Source: Bacteroidales bacterium UBA6207 (GTDB lineage Bacteria > Bacteroidota > Bacteroidia > Bacteroidales > F082). From it: DNA of 5,327 bases. The notes under the pieces were generated by a model. The model was not told the origin of the DNA and searched no databases. It saw only the letters and a list, made by a program, of their open reading frames with translations. Both the position numbers and the translations under genes were made by a program. Each line of letters starts with the position of its first letter. Position 1 is the stretch's first letter. Shown here in pieces: positions 1 through 5,327 of this stretch. The stretch lies in contig DISP01000045.1 of NCBI GenBank assembly GCA_002421995.1, positions 1-5,327 of the forward strand. The letters run 5' to 3'.

Positions 1-508
1 CAATAAACTGCAGGTGCATCGGTTTAACAAAGGTTTCGTAATGTTTGAGAACTTCAAGAAAGGTGCGGCCTCTCTCTTCGATATCCCGTTGGATGATACG
101 CATAAGACGGTCGTCGCCATCGGCATCCACATAAATTTTTATGTCCATTCTGTCGCGAAGTTCCGGATTTGTGAGCACCAGAATTCCTTCAACGATGATT
201 ACTTTGGTTGGTTTTACAGGGATTGTTTCTTTTGAGCGGGCGCAAGTGACATAGGAGTAGAGCGGCATCTGAATGGTTTGGCCATGTTTGAGCTGGTCAA
301 TTTGCTCAATCAGGAGTTCAAATTCGATGGAAGAGGGGTGGTCGAAATTGATTTTTTTTCGTTCTTCAGCATTCAGATGTCCATTGTCTTTGTAATAAGA
401 ATCTTGCGAAATAACTGAAACAGAGCTATTTGGAAGTGCTCTGATTATTTTTTTCACCACGGTTGTTTTTCCTGAGCCTGAGCCACCGGCGATTCCTATT
501 ACAAGCAT
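1..508 (-). CDS. udk: Uridine kinase, C-terminus cut off by window edge
   Basis: Uridine kinase phosphorylates uridine (and usually cytidine) to the monophosphate in cytosolic pyrimidine salvage. The reading frame is open from an ATG at 508 to the window edge and gives 169 codons; the family is usually about 205-215 residues, so some 40 residues lie outside. Visible signatures are a P-loop GGSGSGKT (residues 8-15) right at the N-terminus, the QDSYY motif (35-39) whose Asp matches the catalytic base of the family, FDHP (55-58), the nucleoside-binding region PLYSY...R (82-91), a beta strand ending VEGIL (107-111), the lid-type RDIEERGR (141-148) and KPMH (162-165). The ATG at 508 is chosen because the P-loop starts at its normal distance from it. 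The gene follows mmdB on the same strand but a strong hairpin lies between them, so it is probably a separate transcription unit or expressed by read-through. The family call is firm; uridine versus cytidine preference cannot be read. Confidence 0.93.
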   Translation of the reverse strand, partial: MLVIGIAGGSGSGKTTVVKKIIRALPNSSVSVISQDSYYKDNGHLNAEERKKINFDHPSSIEFELLIEQIDQLKHGQTIQMPLYSYVTCARSKETIPVKPTKVIIVEGILVLTNPELRDRMDIKIYVDADGDDRLMRIIQRDIEERGRTFLEVLKHYETFVKPMHLQFI

Positions 509-527
509 ATTTTCAGCATTAATTAAA

Positions 528-556
528 AGCCGGGAAAATCAGTGATTTTCCCGGCT
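528..556 (-). terminator. Rho-independent terminator of the mce-mmd operon
   Basis: A perfect inverted repeat has 14-nt arms (528-541 and 543-556, arm AGCCGGGAAAATCA) around a single central base, so in RNA it would fold as roughly a 12-13 bp stem with a tiny loop. On the minus strand the GC-rich foot (CCGGCT) is followed by TTTTAATTAA, a short imperfect U-tract. On the plus strand no T-run follows. The repeat starts 22 nt after the mmdB stop and ends 19 nt before the udk ATG. Terminator of the operon is the simplest reading; a leader hairpin controlling udk is the alternative. Confidence 0.75.
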
Positions 557-557
557 G

Positions 558-565
558 TAAATATA
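558..565 (-). promoter_or_regulatory. Candidate -7 box for udk (weak)
   Basis: On the minus strand the sequence TATATTTA lies between the mmdB stop and the hairpin and matches seven of eight positions of the Bacteroidetes -7 consensus TAnnTTTG. A poor -33 candidate, TTTC, sits 17 nt upstream inside the last mmdB codons. If used, transcription would start within the hairpin and udk would have its own short leader. The region is very A/T-rich, so a chance match is likely. Confidence 0.2.
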
Positions 566-578
566 ATTAAATATTTTC

Positions 579-1742
579 CTACGAAAGAAATCCCAATAAA
601 ATACCTGCTGCAACTGCGCTTCCGATCACCCCGGCTACGTTAGGGCCCATTGCATGCATGAGCAAATGGTTCGTTTTATCGTATTGAAGTCCGACAACCT
701 GCGAAACCCTGGCGCTGTCCGGAACAGCTGAAACGCCGGCATTTCCAATGAGCGGATTCATTTTATTGCCTTCTTTCAAAAATAAATTGAGGAATTTTAC
801 AAACATCACGCCGCCAAAAGTAGCAATCACAAATGAAACGGCACCCAAGGCAAATATTCCTACAGATTTCATGGTCAGAAAGGTTGTTGCTTGAGTGGAT
901 GCTCCAACAGTCAACCCAATCAGAATGGTGACTATGTCAATTAGGGGGCCTTTGGCTGTGTCGGCGAGTCTTTTGGTTACAGTGCTTTCTTTCAATAGAT
1001 TGCCAAAGAATAACATGCCTAAAAGTGACAATGCCGAGGGAACAATGAAGGCTGTAAGCAATAGTCCGATGATGGGAAACATGATTTTTTCCGTCTTTGA
1101 AACTGCTCTTGGCGGCTTCATGCGGATGCGTCTTTCTTTGTTGCTTGTCAATAGTTTCATTACCGGAGGCTGAATAACAGGAACCAATGCCATGTAGGAG
1201 TATGCTGAAATTGCAATGGCTCCCAAAAGGTCGGGGGCAAGCTTCGACGACAGAAAAATTGCTGTCGGGCCATCAGCACCTCCGATAATTCCAATTGAAC
1301 CGGCTTCTGCCGGGCTAAAACCAAGCAGCAGTGCAATGGCATAAGCGCCAAAAATGCCAAGTTGAGCTGCTGCCCCCACAAGCATTAGCTTGGGATTCGA
1401 AATCAATGCCGAAAAATCAGTCATCGCCCCGATGCCCAGAAATATAAGTGGTGGATAAATACCTTGCAATACACCAAAATACAAATAGTTAAAAACACTG
1501 CCCGTTTCGTAAATGCCAATCTGGAAACCTGGCTTGAAAGGGATGTTTCCAACAATAATACCAAATCCGATGGGCACCAGCAACAATGGTTCATATTCTT
1601 TTGCAATGGCAAGATAGATAAAAAACAAGCCAACACAAATCATTATCAAATGTCCCCATGTGAAGTTTGAAAATGAGGTATAGCCAAGGAATTGCTCCAA
1701 ATGCCTGACTACAAAATCGAGATAATTACCTGAGTGTTCCAT
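579..1742 (-). CDS. mmdB: Sodium-translocating decarboxylase beta subunit (MmdB/OadB/GcdB family)
   Basis: This is the integral inner-membrane subunit that decarboxylates carboxybiotin on the carrier protein and couples this to Na+ export. The 387-residue product is largely hydrophobic with many membrane segments. It carries the family hallmarks: KEYEPLLLVPIGFG (48-61), GGADGPT (154-160), AYSYMALVP (180-188) and NPLIGNAGVSAVPDSARV (329-346). Residues shown to matter in Klebsiella OadB have counterparts here: Asp203 as D157, Tyr229 as Y183, Asn373 as N329, Gly377 as G333, Ser382 as S338 and Arg389 as R345. The Na+-binding and carboxybiotin chemistry therefore looks intact. The ATG at 1742 is preferred over an in-frame TTG at 1754, because the ATG begins 1 nt after the mmdC stop (TAAGATG), which suits translational coupling. 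The sequence alone does not separate methylmalonyl-, oxaloacetate- and glutaconyl-CoA pumps; the symbol follows the mce and mmdA neighbours. Confidence 0.95.
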   Translation of the reverse strand: MEHSGNYLDFVVRHLEQFLGYTSFSNFTWGHLIMICVGLFFIYLAIAKEYEPLLLVPIGFGIIVGNIPFKPGFQIGIYETGSVFNYLYFGVLQGIYPPLIFLGIGAMTDFSALISNPKLMLVGAAAQLGIFGAYAIALLLGFSPAEAGSIGIIGGADGPTAIFLSSKLAPDLLGAIAISAYSYMALVPVIQPPVMKLLTSNKERRIRMKPPRAVSKTEKIMFPIIGLLLTAFIVPSALSLLGMLFFGNLLKESTVTKRLADTAKGPLIDIVTILIGLTVGASTQATTFLTMKSVGIFALGAVSFVIATFGGVMFVKFLNLFLKEGNKMNPLIGNAGVSAVPDSARVSQVVGLQYDKTNHLLMHAMGPNVAGVIGSAVAAGILLGFLS

Positions 1743-1743
1743 C

Positions 1744-2187
1744 TTAATCACCAATTATCAGTAAGACGTCGCCCTCCATCACATTGTCACCTTTTCGCGC
1801 ATTCACAGTGACAACCTTTCCTTCTTTATCAGCATGAATATTATTTTCCATCTTCATGGCTTCAAGGAGTATGAGTTTTTGACCAATTTTAACCTGATCG
1901 CCTTCTCTGACAAAAACATCGAGAATGGCTCCTGGTAGTGGTGATTTGATATTGCCGGTTCCTTTAGGACTTGCAGGGCTTGAGAATTTTGCTGTGCTTG
2001 GTGCTACATCTGTGCTGGGGACACTAACGGTTCGCATGAGTCTGGGTGTTTTGGTGGGCTGGAGCTGCTTGTCAACTTCAACCTTGTAGTTGGTGCCATT
2101 CACCTCTACTTCGGCCAGGTTTCCATCAATATTTTGTATTTCAACCTCGTATATGTTACCGTTTATTGTAAATTTAAACCTTTTCAT
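1744..2187 (-). CDS. mmdC: Biotin carboxyl carrier subunit of the decarboxylase (MmdC-like)
   Basis: This 147-residue protein is the mobile arm that takes CO2 from the carboxyltransferase (MmdA) and delivers it as carboxybiotin to MmdB. Three parts are visible. Residues 1-40 form a beta-rich N-terminal segment (KRFKFTINGNIYEVEI...) common to free-standing carriers of this type. Residues 41-78 are a Pro/Ser/Thr/Ala-rich flexible linker. Residues 79-147 are a biotinyl domain with SPLPGAI (82-88) and the biotinylation motif EAMKM (109-113), so Lys112 is the predicted biotin site, about 35 residues from the C-terminus as usual. The ATG at 2187 has no Shine-Dalgarno motif. It lies 32 nt after the upstream oadG-like gene and almost abuts mmdB. 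The biotin-carrier assignment is very secure; its membership in the decarboxylase rather than in acetyl- or propionyl-CoA carboxylase rests on the operon. Confidence 0.95.
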   Translation of the reverse strand: MKRFKFTINGNIYEVEIQNIDGNLAEVEVNGTNYKVEVDKQLQPTKTPRLMRTVSVPSTDVAPSTAKFSSPASPKGTGNIKSPLPGAILDVFVREGDQVKIGQKLILLEAMKMENNIHADKEGKVVTVNARKGDNVMEGDVLLIIGD

Positions 2188-2219
2188 ATTATTGAATAAT
2201 TATCGTTAAATGCCTTTGA

Positions 2220-3104
2220 CTATTTGTGATAAGTACGGAGTCCATAAATTTTTGAGCTCCATGGTGAATAAGTACGTGCAACCTTTTTAATTGTAAGCAC
2301 AGCAGCCTCGTGGTCATGCAGTTCGTTGCGATAAAAGTACAATGCCATTGCTATTGCGGCATTGACCTCACCAGTCAGATCGGGTAGTTCTTCGGATGAA
2401 TTTTGTTTCATTGAAATGCGATGCAACTGCTTAAAGTTGATTGTGTAAAGGCGTTTGGTGTTTTTGAAAATGAGATAAAGAAAAACAAGGGATGAAAATA
2501 CTACCATCATGGCAATCAAAGCCATTCCAAACCCAAAAGGATCATAAACCAGGAATTCTTCTCCCGGGCTTGAAGCAACACCAGTGAAGTTATTAGCTTT
2601 GGGAGTTGTTTTGTCAAGGATAATCCACTCATTCGATCCATCAAGGGCTCTGCCGTATGAGGTGTCAGCTCCAATCTCAGGGATGCGAATTTCATCAATA
2701 AGGCTGCTGCCATTTACATCATACAAAGCAAGGTATTTGCTATCCTTCAAATCGAAGTTAAGATGTAAAATTCCACGTGTGGGATGTTTATCAGCGTAAA
2801 ACACCAGATAATTGCGGGGTGGAATCACGGTAACGGGGTCGCCTTTTGGAATTTGATATTTCGTTGGATTGGAAGGATCGTTGGTCAGGTACATCCCTGC
2901 AATATTGACTTTGTTATATGCCGAATTGAAGATTTCAATCCAGGCATTGCGTTGTCCAAAATCATCCACAAAATTTGAATCATTCTCAACAAGTATCTCG
3001 TTGATTCTCAAATCGGAGCCGCTCTGAGCAATCGCAATTGTTACAGAAAACCATAATAGGAGCTGCAAAGCCAACACCTTTTTTGTAAGAAAGATGAATT
3101 TCAT
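2220..3104 (-). CDS. Lamin-tail domain fused to OadG-type gamma subunit of the decarboxylase
   Basis: The 294-residue product has four parts. Residues 1-27 are a Sec signal peptide (KK, a hydrophobic core, then ...AIAQ). Residues 32 to about 170 look like a lamin-tail domain (LTD): LRINEIL, WIEIFN, VNIAGMYLTND, IPPRNYLVFYAD, LNFDLK, YLALYD, SYGRALDGSNEW and a final TTPKANN. A short linker leads to one membrane helix (190-213, GFGMALIAMMVV...). It is followed by the basic KNTKR, so the tail (214-294) should be cytosolic. The tail has the OadG/MmdD-like pattern EVNAAIAMAL (246-255), then VLTIKKV (269-275) and SPWSSKIYG (280-288). OadG-type subunits help assemble the alpha, carrier and beta subunits; this one should do the same while placing an LTD in the periplasm. 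The ATG at 3104 is chosen because it begins the signal peptide 10 nt after the mmdA stop; a longer frame from 3290 would overlap mmdA by 176 nt and bury the signal peptide. The LTD's job here is unknown. Confidence 0.85.
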   Translation of the reverse strand: MKFIFLTKKVLALQLLLWFSVTIAIAQSGSDLRINEILVENDSNFVDDFGQRNAWIEIFNSAYNKVNIAGMYLTNDPSNPTKYQIPKGDPVTVIPPRNYLVFYADKHPTRGILHLNFDLKDSKYLALYDVNGSSLIDEIRIPEIGADTSYGRALDGSNEWIILDKTTPKANNFTGVASSPGEEFLVYDPFGFGMALIAMMVVFSSLVFLYLIFKNTKRLYTINFKQLHRISMKQNSSEELPDLTGEVNAAIAMALYFYRNELHDHEAAVLTIKKVARTYSPWSSKIYGLRTYHK

Positions 3105-3114
3105 ATTTAGCTTC

Positions 3115-4674
3115 TTAAAGTGGAAGGTTCGAGTGTTTTTTCGGCAAATTGGTATCTTTCTTGGTAGCAAGTGCCTGAAGTGCCCTGATGACACGAAATC
3201 TGGTGTTTCGTGGTTCAATGATATCATCAATATAGCCATACTTTGCTGCATTGTATGGATTGGCAAACTTTTCCCTGTATTCCTGCTCACTTTTCCCGAG
3301 AAATTCCTCTTTTTCCTGTGGATCGGAGATTTCGCTAAGTTTCTTATGTTGCAGCACCTCGATTGCGCCTTTTGCGCCCATAACGGCGATTTCTGCGCCC
3401 GGCCATGCGTAGTTTATGTCGCCCCGCAAGTGCTTTGAGCTCATAACACAATATGCACCACCATATGCTTTTCTCAAAATGACGGTTACCTTCGGGACTG
3501 TGGCCTCACCATAGGCATAGAGTAGTTTTGCTCCATGAATTATTATTCCTCCGTATTCCTGAGCAGTTCCCGGAAGAAAACCGGGAACATCAACCAAAGT
3601 GAGAATCGGTATGTTGAAGGCATCGCAAAATCTTACAAACCGTGCGGCTTTTCTCGAGGCATTGATATCCAGCACTCCAGCCAGATAATTTGGTTGGTTT
3701 GCTACAATGCCCACCGACATCCCGTTGAAACGGGCAAAACCAATAACAATGTTTGGTGCGAAATACCTTTGAATTTCGAGAAATTCGTTCAAATCAACAA
3801 TGCTGTGAATGACATCCTTAACATCATAAGGCTTGTTAGGATTGTCAGGGATAATGTAGTTAAGACTATCCTCAAGCCTGTTGATCGGATCGCAGCAGCC
3901 TTGCAGCGGCGGGTCTTCCAAATTGTTTTGAGGAAGATAGCTGATAATTTTTCGAATAAGTTGAATGCCTTCCTGCTCATCTTCGGCAACAAAATGTGAG
4001 ATACCTGATTTGGTTCCATGTACCATTGCCCCTCCAAGCTCTTCTTCGCTTACTATTTCTCCGGTGACAGTTTTAACCACTTTTGGACCTGTCACGAACA
4101 TATTTGAGTTTTCTTTACTCATAATTACAAAGTCAGTAAGCGCCGGAGAGTAAACTGCGCCACCTGCGCACGGACCAAATATTGCCGAAATCTGAGGTAT
4201 CACTCCGGAAGCCATAATATTGCGCTGGAAAATTTCAGCATACCCGGCTAAGCTGTTAACCCCTTCCTGTATGCGCGCCCCGCCTGAGTCGTTTATGCCG
4301 ATTACGGGTGCTCCAACTTTCATTGCCTGATCCATCACCTTGCAAATCTTATTGGCATATGCCTCTGAAAGCGACCCGCCAAAAACGGTGAAATCTTGCG
4401 AAAACACATAAACCACCCGCCCATCAATTGTGCCATGGCCGGTCACAACACCATCAGATAAGTATTCTTGTTTGTCTATTCCAAAATTGTTGCAACGGTG
4501 GGTTACGAACATATCGAATTCCTCAAAACTTGACTCATCAAGAAGCAACTCGATTCTTTCCCGTGCAGTAAGTTTTCCTTTGGCATGTTGGGTTTCTATT
4601 CTTTTTTCTCCACCGCCCTTTTTGGCTTCAACCCGCTTCGAAAGCAGTTCCTGAATCTTTGATTCGAATGACAT
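3115..4674 (-). CDS. mmdA: Methylmalonyl-CoA decarboxylase alpha subunit (carboxyltransferase)
   Basis: This cytosolic carboxyltransferase moves the carboxyl group from methylmalonyl-CoA to biotin on MmdC, releasing propionyl-CoA. It has 519 residues, the usual size for the family that also includes PccB and the 12S transcarboxylase subunit. Both crotonase-like lobes are present. The N-lobe has GKLTARERIELLLD (33-46), FSQDFTVFGGSLSE (91-104), GINDSGGARIQEG (126-138) and FGPCAGGAVYSPALTDF (166-182). The C-lobe has NQPNYLAGVLDI (326-337), DVPGFLPGTAQEYGGII (362-378), KAYGGAYCVMSS (402-413) and AWPGAEIAVMGAKGA (423-437). The glycine pairs that form the two oxyanion holes are kept. The ATG at 4674 lies 16 nt after the mce stop; an in-frame ATG at 4710 would add 12 non-conserved residues and overlap mce. 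No biotin carboxylase lies nearby and mmdB is in the operon, so decarboxylase rather than propionyl-CoA carboxylase is preferred, but a dual role is possible. Confidence 0.93.
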   Translation of the reverse strand: MSFESKIQELLSKRVEAKKGGGEKRIETQHAKGKLTARERIELLLDESSFEEFDMFVTHRCNNFGIDKQEYLSDGVVTGHGTIDGRVVYVFSQDFTVFGGSLSEAYANKICKVMDQAMKVGAPVIGINDSGGARIQEGVNSLAGYAEIFQRNIMASGVIPQISAIFGPCAGGAVYSPALTDFVIMSKENSNMFVTGPKVVKTVTGEIVSEEELGGAMVHGTKSGISHFVAEDEQEGIQLIRKIISYLPQNNLEDPPLQGCCDPINRLEDSLNYIIPDNPNKPYDVKDVIHSIVDLNEFLEIQRYFAPNIVIGFARFNGMSVGIVANQPNYLAGVLDINASRKAARFVRFCDAFNIPILTLVDVPGFLPGTAQEYGGIIIHGAKLLYAYGEATVPKVTVILRKAYGGAYCVMSSKHLRGDINYAWPGAEIAVMGAKGAIEVLQHKKLSEISDPQEKEEFLGKSEQEYREKFANPYNAAKYGYIDDIIEPRNTRFRVIRALQALATKKDTNLPKKHSNLPL

Positions 4675-4690
4675 AAAATTTAATTTTTGG

Positions 4691-5101
4691 TTATTTGTTT
4701 TTGTCTTCACAAAGCTCAGTCAGCACGCCAAAAGTAGATTTCGGGTGCAAAAACGCGATATGCAAGCCCTCGGCACCTTTGCGGGGTGTCTCGTCAATAA
4801 GCCTTATTCCAGCTGTTTTGGCATCATCCAATGCTGCTTCTAATCCATTCACTGCAAATGCGATATGATGAATTCCTTCACCTTTCTTTTCAATGAACTT
4901 CCCAACCGGTCCTTCAGGATCAGTGCTTTCGAGCAATTCAATCTTGGTTTGGCCAATCCTGAAAAATGCTGTCTTCACTTTTTGGTCGGCCACTTCTTCA
5001 ATGGCATAGCATTTTGTACCCAAAATTTGCTCGTAATAGGGAATGGCTGCATCCAAAGAGTTTACCGCAATTCCAATGTGTTCAATATGAGATGGTTTCA
5101 T
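4691..5101 (-). CDS. mce: Methylmalonyl-CoA epimerase
   Basis: The enzyme interconverts (R)- and (S)-methylmalonyl-CoA, linking methylmalonyl-CoA mutase (R-isomer) to the carboxyltransferase/decarboxylase (S-isomer). The 136-residue product is of normal length and consists of two vicinal-oxygen-chelate (VOC) repeats, roughly 4-57 and 74-132. Expected divalent-metal ligands are visible: H8 in EHIGIAV, H79 in IHHIAFAV and E129 in LTELCE. E55 in KIELLE stands where the Propionibacterium enzyme has its Gln ligand, a common variant in bacterial epimerases. Other family-typical pieces are AIPYYEQILG (19-28), GPVGKFIEKKGEGIHHI (64-80) and KGAEGLHIAFLHP (108-120). It is the first gene of the operon, with mmdA 16 nt downstream, which supports methylmalonyl-CoA as the substrate of the complex. 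No Shine-Dalgarno motif precedes the ATG; the context is A/T-rich (AAAAATATTATG). Confidence 0.95.
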   Translation of the reverse strand: MKPSHIEHIGIAVNSLDAAIPYYEQILGTKCYAIEEVADQKVKTAFFRIGQTKIELLESTDPEGPVGKFIEKKGEGIHHIAFAVNGLEAALDDAKTAGIRLIDETPRKGAEGLHIAFLHPKSTFGVLTELCEDKNK

Positions 5102-5112
5102 AATATTTTTAG

Positions 5113-5128
5113 TGTGAAAATTTTCACA
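5113..5128. promoter_or_regulatory. 16-bp perfect palindrome, candidate operator (CRP/FNR-like)
   Basis: TGTGAAAATTTTCACA is a perfect palindrome of the form TGTGA-N6-TCACA, the half-site arrangement bound by Crp-family regulators in Proteobacteria. Its right end overlaps the predicted -7 box of the mce operon by 2 bp and its centre lies near the expected transcription start, 12-27 nt before the mce ATG. That position would suit repression of the operon. The palindrome is seen directly; binding by a Crp/Fnr-family protein is inference, since half-site preference in this organism is unknown. Confidence 0.5.
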
Positions 5129-5134
5129 AAAGTA
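5127..5134 (-). promoter_or_regulatory. -7 promoter box of the mce-mmd operon
   Basis: On the minus strand TACTTTTG is a full match to the Bacteroidetes -7 consensus TAnnTTTG. It lies 25 nt upstream of the mce ATG, giving a predicted leader of about 18 nt. No good TTTG element is found at the usual 17-23 nt upstream spacing (the nearest TTG is 28 nt away), so the promoter may depend on an activator or use a degenerate -33 element. It is the only match of this quality in the intergenic region. Confidence 0.6.
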
Positions 5135-5192
5135 GTCCTTTTTTGGGTATCCGGCTCCTTTTCAAGGGATTTAACTGATCTTTTTTTTGCAA

Positions 5193-5222
5193 TTTTGTGA
5201 ATTTAGAATCTTTCTATCTTGA
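5193..5222 (+). promoter_or_regulatory. Candidate promoter of the divergent plus-strand gene
   Basis: TTTTG (5193-5197) could act as a -33 element. After 17 nt it is followed by TATCTTGA (5215-5222), which matches TAnnTTTG at six of eight positions. Transcription would start near 5229, about 28 nt before the ATG at 5257. Spacing and position fit a Bacteroidetes promoter but the -7 match is imperfect. Confidence 0.35.
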
Positions 5223-5256
5223 AGAATTCGTATTATTGCCTTTAAAAGCTTCTTCC

Positions 5257-5327
5257 ATGTCCAATTTTATGCGGTTAGTCTTCATCATAGCGTTGTGTTT
5301 CGTTTCACTGTTCGTAAACGGACAAAC
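5257..5327 (+). CDS. Secreted or envelope protein, only the signal peptide inside the window
   Basis: The frame starting at the ATG at 5257 is open to the window edge and gives 23 codons. The product begins with a short polar/basic stretch (MSNFMR), then a hydrophobic core LVFIIALCFVSLFV, then NGQ. This is a typical Bacteroidota Sec signal peptide cleaved just before a Gln. A second in-frame ATG at 5269 would give an equally good signal peptide (MRLVFIIALC...), so the start is uncertain by four residues. The Cys sits inside the core and has no lipobox context, so this is not an obvious lipoprotein. The mature protein lies outside the window, so no function can be assigned. The gene is divergent from mce and shares a 155-bp intergenic region with it. 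Confidence 0.65.
   Translation, partial: MSNFMRLVFIIALCFVSLFVNGQ

Noticed and set aside
14..235. A 73-codon plus-strand open frame at the left edge
   Set aside because: It is antisense to the well-conserved udk reading frame.
1743..1754. TTG start for mmdB four codons upstream of the ATG
   Set aside because: It lies inside the last codons of mmdC and an ATG follows immediately after the mmdC stop. It cannot be fully excluded but is less likely.
3105..3290. A 62-residue N-terminal extension of the LTD-OadG protein from an ATG at 3290
   Set aside because: It would overlap mmdA by 176 nt and place a clear signal peptide in the middle of the protein. The ATG at 3104 gives a normal signal peptide 10 nt after the mmdA stop.
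3535..3999. A 154-codon open frame on the plus strand
   Set aside because: It is entirely antisense to conserved codons of mmdA, shows no recognisable motif, and has no promoter. It is a shadow of the real gene.
4675..4710. A 12-residue longer MmdA starting at an ATG at 4710
   Set aside because: The added residues (Lys/Thr/Asn-rich) look like read-through of the mce end and the gap. It would overlap mce by 20 nt, while the ATG at 4674 matches the family's usual length.
5157..5167. Short inverted repeat CCTTttcAAGG in the mce upstream region
   Set aside because: The arms are only 4 bp and do not extend, so it is expected by chance.
4865..5200. A 111-codon plus-strand open frame across mce and its upstream region
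   Set aside because: It is antisense to mce and runs through the operon's promoter and palindrome; the Phe/Asn-rich product has no domain-like features.
5102..5256. Possible riboswitch or small RNA gene in the intergenic region
   Set aside because: The predicted mce leader is only about 18 nt, and no conserved riboswitch core or hairpin with a T-tract is visible on either strand.

Overview
The window looks like chromosomal DNA from a Bacteroidota bacterium, probably of the Bacteroidales/Marinilabiliales type. This is inferred from three things: start codons sit in A/T-rich contexts without Shine-Dalgarno motifs, the intergenic region carries the Bacteroidetes-type -7 box (TAnnTTTG), and the gene order and protein style (including a signal peptide ending in ...NGQ) fit the phylum. 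No tRNA, rRNA, CRISPR array or mobile element was seen. Coding density is high and all complete genes lie on the minus strand.

Read in the direction of transcription (right to left), a five-gene operon fills 5101 to 579. It encodes methylmalonyl-CoA epimerase (mce), the CoA-carboxyltransferase alpha subunit (mmdA), a membrane-anchored OadG/gamma-type subunit fused to an extracytoplasmic lamin-tail domain, the biotin carrier protein (mmdC) and the polytopic beta subunit (mmdB). Gaps are 16, 10, 32 and 1 nt. Together these make a biotin-dependent, probably sodium-translocating methylmalonyl-CoA decarboxylase plus the epimerase that supplies its substrate. This is the propionate-forming end of the succinate pathway. 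No biotin carboxylase is present, as expected for a decarboxylase rather than an ATP-driven carboxylase.

A strong inverted repeat (528-556) just after mmdB looks like the operon terminator. It is followed 19 nt later by the start of uridine kinase (udk), also on the minus strand, whose C-terminal end runs off the left edge.

At the right, a 155-bp region (5102-5256) separates mce from a divergent plus-strand gene, of which only the signal peptide is inside the window. This region holds a perfect -7 box for the mce operon, a 16-bp perfect palindrome of the form TGTGA-N6-TCACA that overlaps it, and a weaker candidate promoter for the divergent gene.

The most unusual points are the lamin-tail/OadG fusion, which puts a sizeable domain on the outer face of a decarboxylase pump, and the CRP/FNR-like palindrome at the operon's start.
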